Shown: piece after piece, positions 7,486 to 9,308 of the stretch
Layout of the letters: each line of letters starts with the position of its first letter
Position numbering within the stretch: position 1 is the stretch's first letter
The notes under the pieces: generated by a model
Told to the model about the DNA's origin: nothing
Seen by the model: only the letters and a program-made list of their open reading frames with translations
Database searches by the model: none
Translations under genes and position numbers: made by a program
Source: an uncultured Methylococcaceae bacterium
Lineage (GTDB): Bacteria; Pseudomonadota; Gammaproteobacteria; Methylococcales; Methylomonadaceae
Length of the DNA stretch: 9,308 nucleotides
Reading direction: 5' to 3'
NCBI GenBank assembly: GCA_903903765.1
Contig: CAIVAH010000179.1
Location: forward strand, 1 to 9,308

Positions 7486-7504
7486 TATGTCAGTAGGATA
7501 AAAC

Positions 7505-8554
7505 ATGATTCGAGCGGGTGTGGTAGGCGGTACTGGATATACCGGTGTTGAGTTACTTAGAATTTTGGCTTTACATACGGAAGTAGAGGTGGCAGTAGTG
7601 ACTTCTAGGGCAGATGCGGGCACTAGAGTGGATGCTGTTTATCCAAGTTTACGCGGTATGATTGATGCGATGTTTAGTGTACCTGAGTTGGAATCATTAG
7701 CGACGTGTGATGTGGTTTTTTTTGCTACTCCTAATGGTACGGCGATGTTAATGGCGGAAGGTTTGTTAGCTCGCGGGGTTAAGGTCATTGATCTATCGGC
7801 TGATTTTAGAATAAAAGATGCGTCTGAGTGGTCTGCTTGGTATGGAATGGAGCATGCGTGTCCTGAGCTAATTGCTGAAGCGGTTTATGGTTTACCAGAG
7901 CTAAATCGAGATGCGATTAAATCAGCGCAACTAATTGCATGTCCAGGTTGTTATCCTACAGCGGTACAGTTGGGCTTTTTACCGCTGATAGAAGCCGGAT
8001 TAATTGATACAGATTTTTTGATTGCAGATGTAAAGTCGGGAGTTAGCGGGGCAGGGCGTAAAGCAGAGTTAGCTACATTAATGAGTGAAACAGGAGAGAG
8101 TTTTAAAGCTTATGCCGTTAAAGGTCATCGACATTTGCCAGAAATTTCTCAAGGCTTAACCATGATAGCCGGCAAACCAGTTGGCTTAACTTTTGTACCG
8201 CATTTAACACCAATGATTCGTGGGATTCATGCCACTTTATATGCACGCTTAAATGATACTAAAGGCGGTTCGTCAACTTTGGCAGAGTTGCAGGTTTTAT
8301 ATGAAGCAAGATATGTTCAAGAGTTTTTTGTTGATGTGTTGCCGCAAGGTGTGCATCCGGATACACGTAATGTGCGGGGCAGTAATAATTGCCAGATGTC
8401 AATTTTTCAGCCTCAAGGTAGCGAGACTTTAGTTATATTATCGGTGATAGATAATTTGGTAAAGGGGGCTGCAGGGCAGGCAGTGCAAAATATGAATTTG
8501 ATGTTTGGCTTTAAAGAAGAGGCTGGATTAAAGGTAATTGCGCTTTATCCATAA
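7505..8554 (+). CDS. argC: N-acetyl-gamma-glutamyl-phosphate reductase (ArgC)
   Basis: ArgC catalyses the NADPH-dependent reduction of N-acetyl-glutamyl-phosphate to the semialdehyde, the third step of arginine (ornithine) synthesis, in the cytoplasm. The 349 residues are full length for the longer ArgC type. The N-terminus has the nucleotide loop VVGGTGYTG (6-14). The catalytic cysteine sits in ACPGCYPTA (Cys149). HRHLPEI and [15 protein letters not shown] follow, and all are expected for the family. The start is supported by AGGA at 7495-7498, six bases before the ATG, and by the Rossmann motif falling at the normal distance. The upstream region is shared with the divergent oxidoreductase gene. 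No terminator follows, so transcription may continue into erpA 76 bp downstream. No other arg gene is in the window. Confidence 0.97.
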   Translation: MIRAGVVGGTGYTGVELLRILALHTEVEVAVVTSRADAGTRVDAVYPSLRGMIDAMFSVPELESLATCDVVFFATPNGTAMLMAEGLLARGVKVIDLSADFRIKDASEWSAWYGMEHACPELIAEAVYGLPELNRDAIKSAQLIACPGCYPTAVQLGFLPLIEAGLIDTDFLIADVKSGVSGAGRKAELATLMSETGESFKAYAVKGHRHLPEISQGLTMIAGKPVGLTFVPHLTPMIRGIHATLYARLNDTKGGSSTLAELQVLYEARYVQEFFVDVLPQGVHPDTRNVRGSNNCQMSIFQPQGSETLVILSVIDNLVKGAAGQAVQNMNLMFGFKEEAGLKVIALYP

Positions 8555-8578
8555 ATCTTGACTAATGTACTTGGTATA
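8554..8578 (+). promoter_or_regulatory. Possible IscR-type (type 1-like) operator upstream of erpA
   Basis: The sequence CTTGACTAATGTACTTGGTA (8557-8576) resembles the left and central part of the IscR type 1 site, with GACT, an A/T-rich centre and a weaker right half. The match is imperfect, since the right half AGTC is degraded to ACTT. It overlaps the -35 and spacer of the erpA promoter, the arrangement expected for an Fe-S-responsive repressor. The call rests on recalled consensus and on the known IscR control of Fe-S genes. Confidence 0.35.
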
Positions 8579-8586
8579 GTCATAAT
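8558..8586 (+). promoter_or_regulatory. Sigma70-like promoter of erpA
   Basis: TTGACT (8558-8563) and CATAAT (8581-8586) are separated by 17 bp, each one mismatch from consensus. Transcription would start near 8593, leaving a leader of about 38 nt before the erpA ATG. It begins just after the argC stop, so erpA need not depend on argC transcription. Confidence 0.65.
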
Positions 8587-8630
8587 CACAAACAATACAA
8601 TTTTTTATAATAAAGGTATAGCTAATCAAA

Positions 8631-8963
8631 ATGGCAAATGCAATAATTTTTACCGATAACGCAGCGGCAAAAGTGGGTGAGTTAATTGCTGAAGAAGGCA
8701 ATGATAACTTGAAGTTAAGAGTTTATGTATCTGGTGGCGGGTGTTCAGGGTTTCAGTACGGTTTTACTTTTGATGAAGACGTCAATGAAGACGATACGCA
8801 AGTAGAAAATGCGGGAGTTACTGTGTTGATAGATTCAATGAGTATCCAGTATTTAGCGGGCGCTGAAGTGGATTATAAAGAAGATGTGTCGGGAGCTCAA
8901 TTTGTGATTCGCAATCCGAATGCAACGACTACTTGTGGTTGTGGTTCCTCTTTTTCGGCGTAA
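8631..8963 (+). CDS. erpA: Iron-sulfur cluster insertion protein ErpA (A-type carrier)
   Basis: ErpA is an A-type carrier that receives Fe-S clusters from the Isc/Suf machinery and delivers them to apoproteins; in E. coli it is essential for isoprenoid synthesis through IspG/IspH. The 110 residues are normal length. The three cluster-binding cysteines are visible: Cys38 in [12 protein letters not shown], and Cys102 and Cys104 in [11 protein letters not shown]. The CGCGSSF tail and the argC neighbour favour ErpA over IscA or SufA. The ribosome site is poor: the nearest AAAGG is at 8612-8616, 14 nt before the ATG. The start is nevertheless fixed by the family N-terminus ([19 protein letters not shown]). 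Expression is likely from the promoter at 8558-8586, possibly under IscR. A bidirectional terminator follows within 25 bp. Confidence 0.95.
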   Translation: MANAIIFTDNAAAKVGELIAEEGNDNLKLRVYVSGGGCSGFQYGFTFDEDVNEDDTQVENAGVTVLIDSMSIQYLAGAEVDYKEDVSGAQFVIRNPNATTTCGCGSSFSA

Positions 8964-8976
8964 TAAATTGTTAAAT

Positions 8977-9011
8977 AAAAAAAGGGCGACTCGTTTGAGT
9001 CGCCCTTTTTT
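8977..9011. terminator. Bidirectional intrinsic terminator between erpA and M23 gene
   Basis: A perfect 9-bp stem GGGCGACTC (8984-8992) / GAGTCGCCC (8997-9005) with a GTTT loop is preceded by seven A (8977-8983) and followed by six T (9006-9011). It can therefore end transcription of erpA on the plus strand and of the peptidase gene on the minus strand. Confidence 0.95.
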
Positions 9012-9033
9012 GTGTTTAGATTTTTTAAATGTA

Positions 9034-9308
9034 TTAGTTTCTAGCTAACAAAGATTGAGCTTTAGTTTTATTGAGTTGATTTAAAACGGCTTTAGTTTGA
9101 TCTTTAAAGTCAGCTAAGATTTCATCATGTAACGGCGCTGTTTGTGCTGTGTTCAATGCTTCAGGATTACGATGTTCGCCGTCAACTCTAAATTCATAAT
9201 GTAAATGGGGGCCAGTAGCTAAACCGGTTTGGCCTACATAGCCAATCACTTCACCTTGTTTAACAGTGTCGCCAATTTCTAAACCATCTTTAAAATCAGA
9301 AAGGTGCG
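9034..9308 (-). CDS. M23-family metallopeptidase (LytM/MepM-like), C-terminal part; 5' end outside window
   Basis: This is the end of a zinc peptidase of the M23/LytM fold, which cleaves peptidoglycan cross-bridges or peptides in the periplasm. The frame is open to the right edge, so the GTG at 9249 is internal and not a start. The 90 visible residues begin HLSDF, matching the second half of the usual YAHLS motif (a catalytic His). They continue through GDTVKQGEVIGYVGQTGLATGPHLHYEFR. The HLH (residues 34-36 of the fragment) carries the zinc ligand. A tail of about 45 residues rich in Lys, Gln and Leu ends LARN, as in gammaproteobacterial MepM-like proteins. The signal or membrane anchor and the LysM or other N-terminal domains are not visible. 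It converges on erpA. In Pseudomonas a similar peptidase lies in the argC-erpA-anmK-tyrS neighbourhood, as I recall it. Confidence 0.93.
   Translation of the reverse strand, partial: HLSDFKDGLEIGDTVKQGEVIGYVGQTGLATGPHLHYEFRVDGEHRNPEALNTAQTAPLHDEILADFKDQTKAVLNQLNKTKAQSLLARN

Noticed and set aside
7372..7623. Minus-strand open frame of 83 codons
   Set aside because: It spans the divergent promoter and overlaps both argC and the oxidoreductase gene out of frame. No domain is visible.

Overview
The window suggests a gammaproteobacterium. RapA (HepA), an A-type Fe-S carrier ending like ErpA, SseA with the CGSGVTAC loop, and the argC/erpA/M23-peptidase neighbourhood are all typical of that class. 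Base composition is moderately AT-rich. I cannot name the genus; a methanotroph-like (Methylococcales) relative is a guess only.

Layout from left to right. (1) Bases 1-1457 hold the 3' part of hsdR on the + strand, the motor/restriction subunit of a type I restriction-modification system whose 5' half and partners lie outside the window. (2) Bases 1458-1844 are a non-genic gap between convergent genes. The gap holds a 23-bp near-palindrome and a degenerate tandem array of 13 units of exactly 21 bp (1567-1839). Phase-locked TGCA cores and two nested inverted pairs in the array are the most unusual signal here. (3) On the - strand, read right to left, lie a PIG3-type quinone oxidoreductase and sseA (2 nt apart), then after 68 nt rapA and cvfB (7 nt apart). 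(4) An 81-bp divergent promoter region separates the oxidoreductase gene from argC. (5) On the + strand lie argC (arginine biosynthesis) and erpA (Fe-S cluster delivery). erpA has its own sigma70-like promoter overlapped by an IscR-like sequence. (6) A bidirectional hairpin terminator separates erpA from the converging 3' end of an M23 peptidase gene that runs off the right edge.

Apart from hsdR, the genes are housekeeping: transcription recycling (RapA), RNA-binding (CvfB), sulfur transfer (SseA), redox (PIG3-like), arginine synthesis (ArgC), Fe-S maturation (ErpA) and cell-wall hydrolysis (M23). The hsdR end and the adjacent repeat array look like the edge of an accessory/defence segment against a core block. 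I see no complete new multi-gene system; the 21-bp array is the best candidate for something undescribed.
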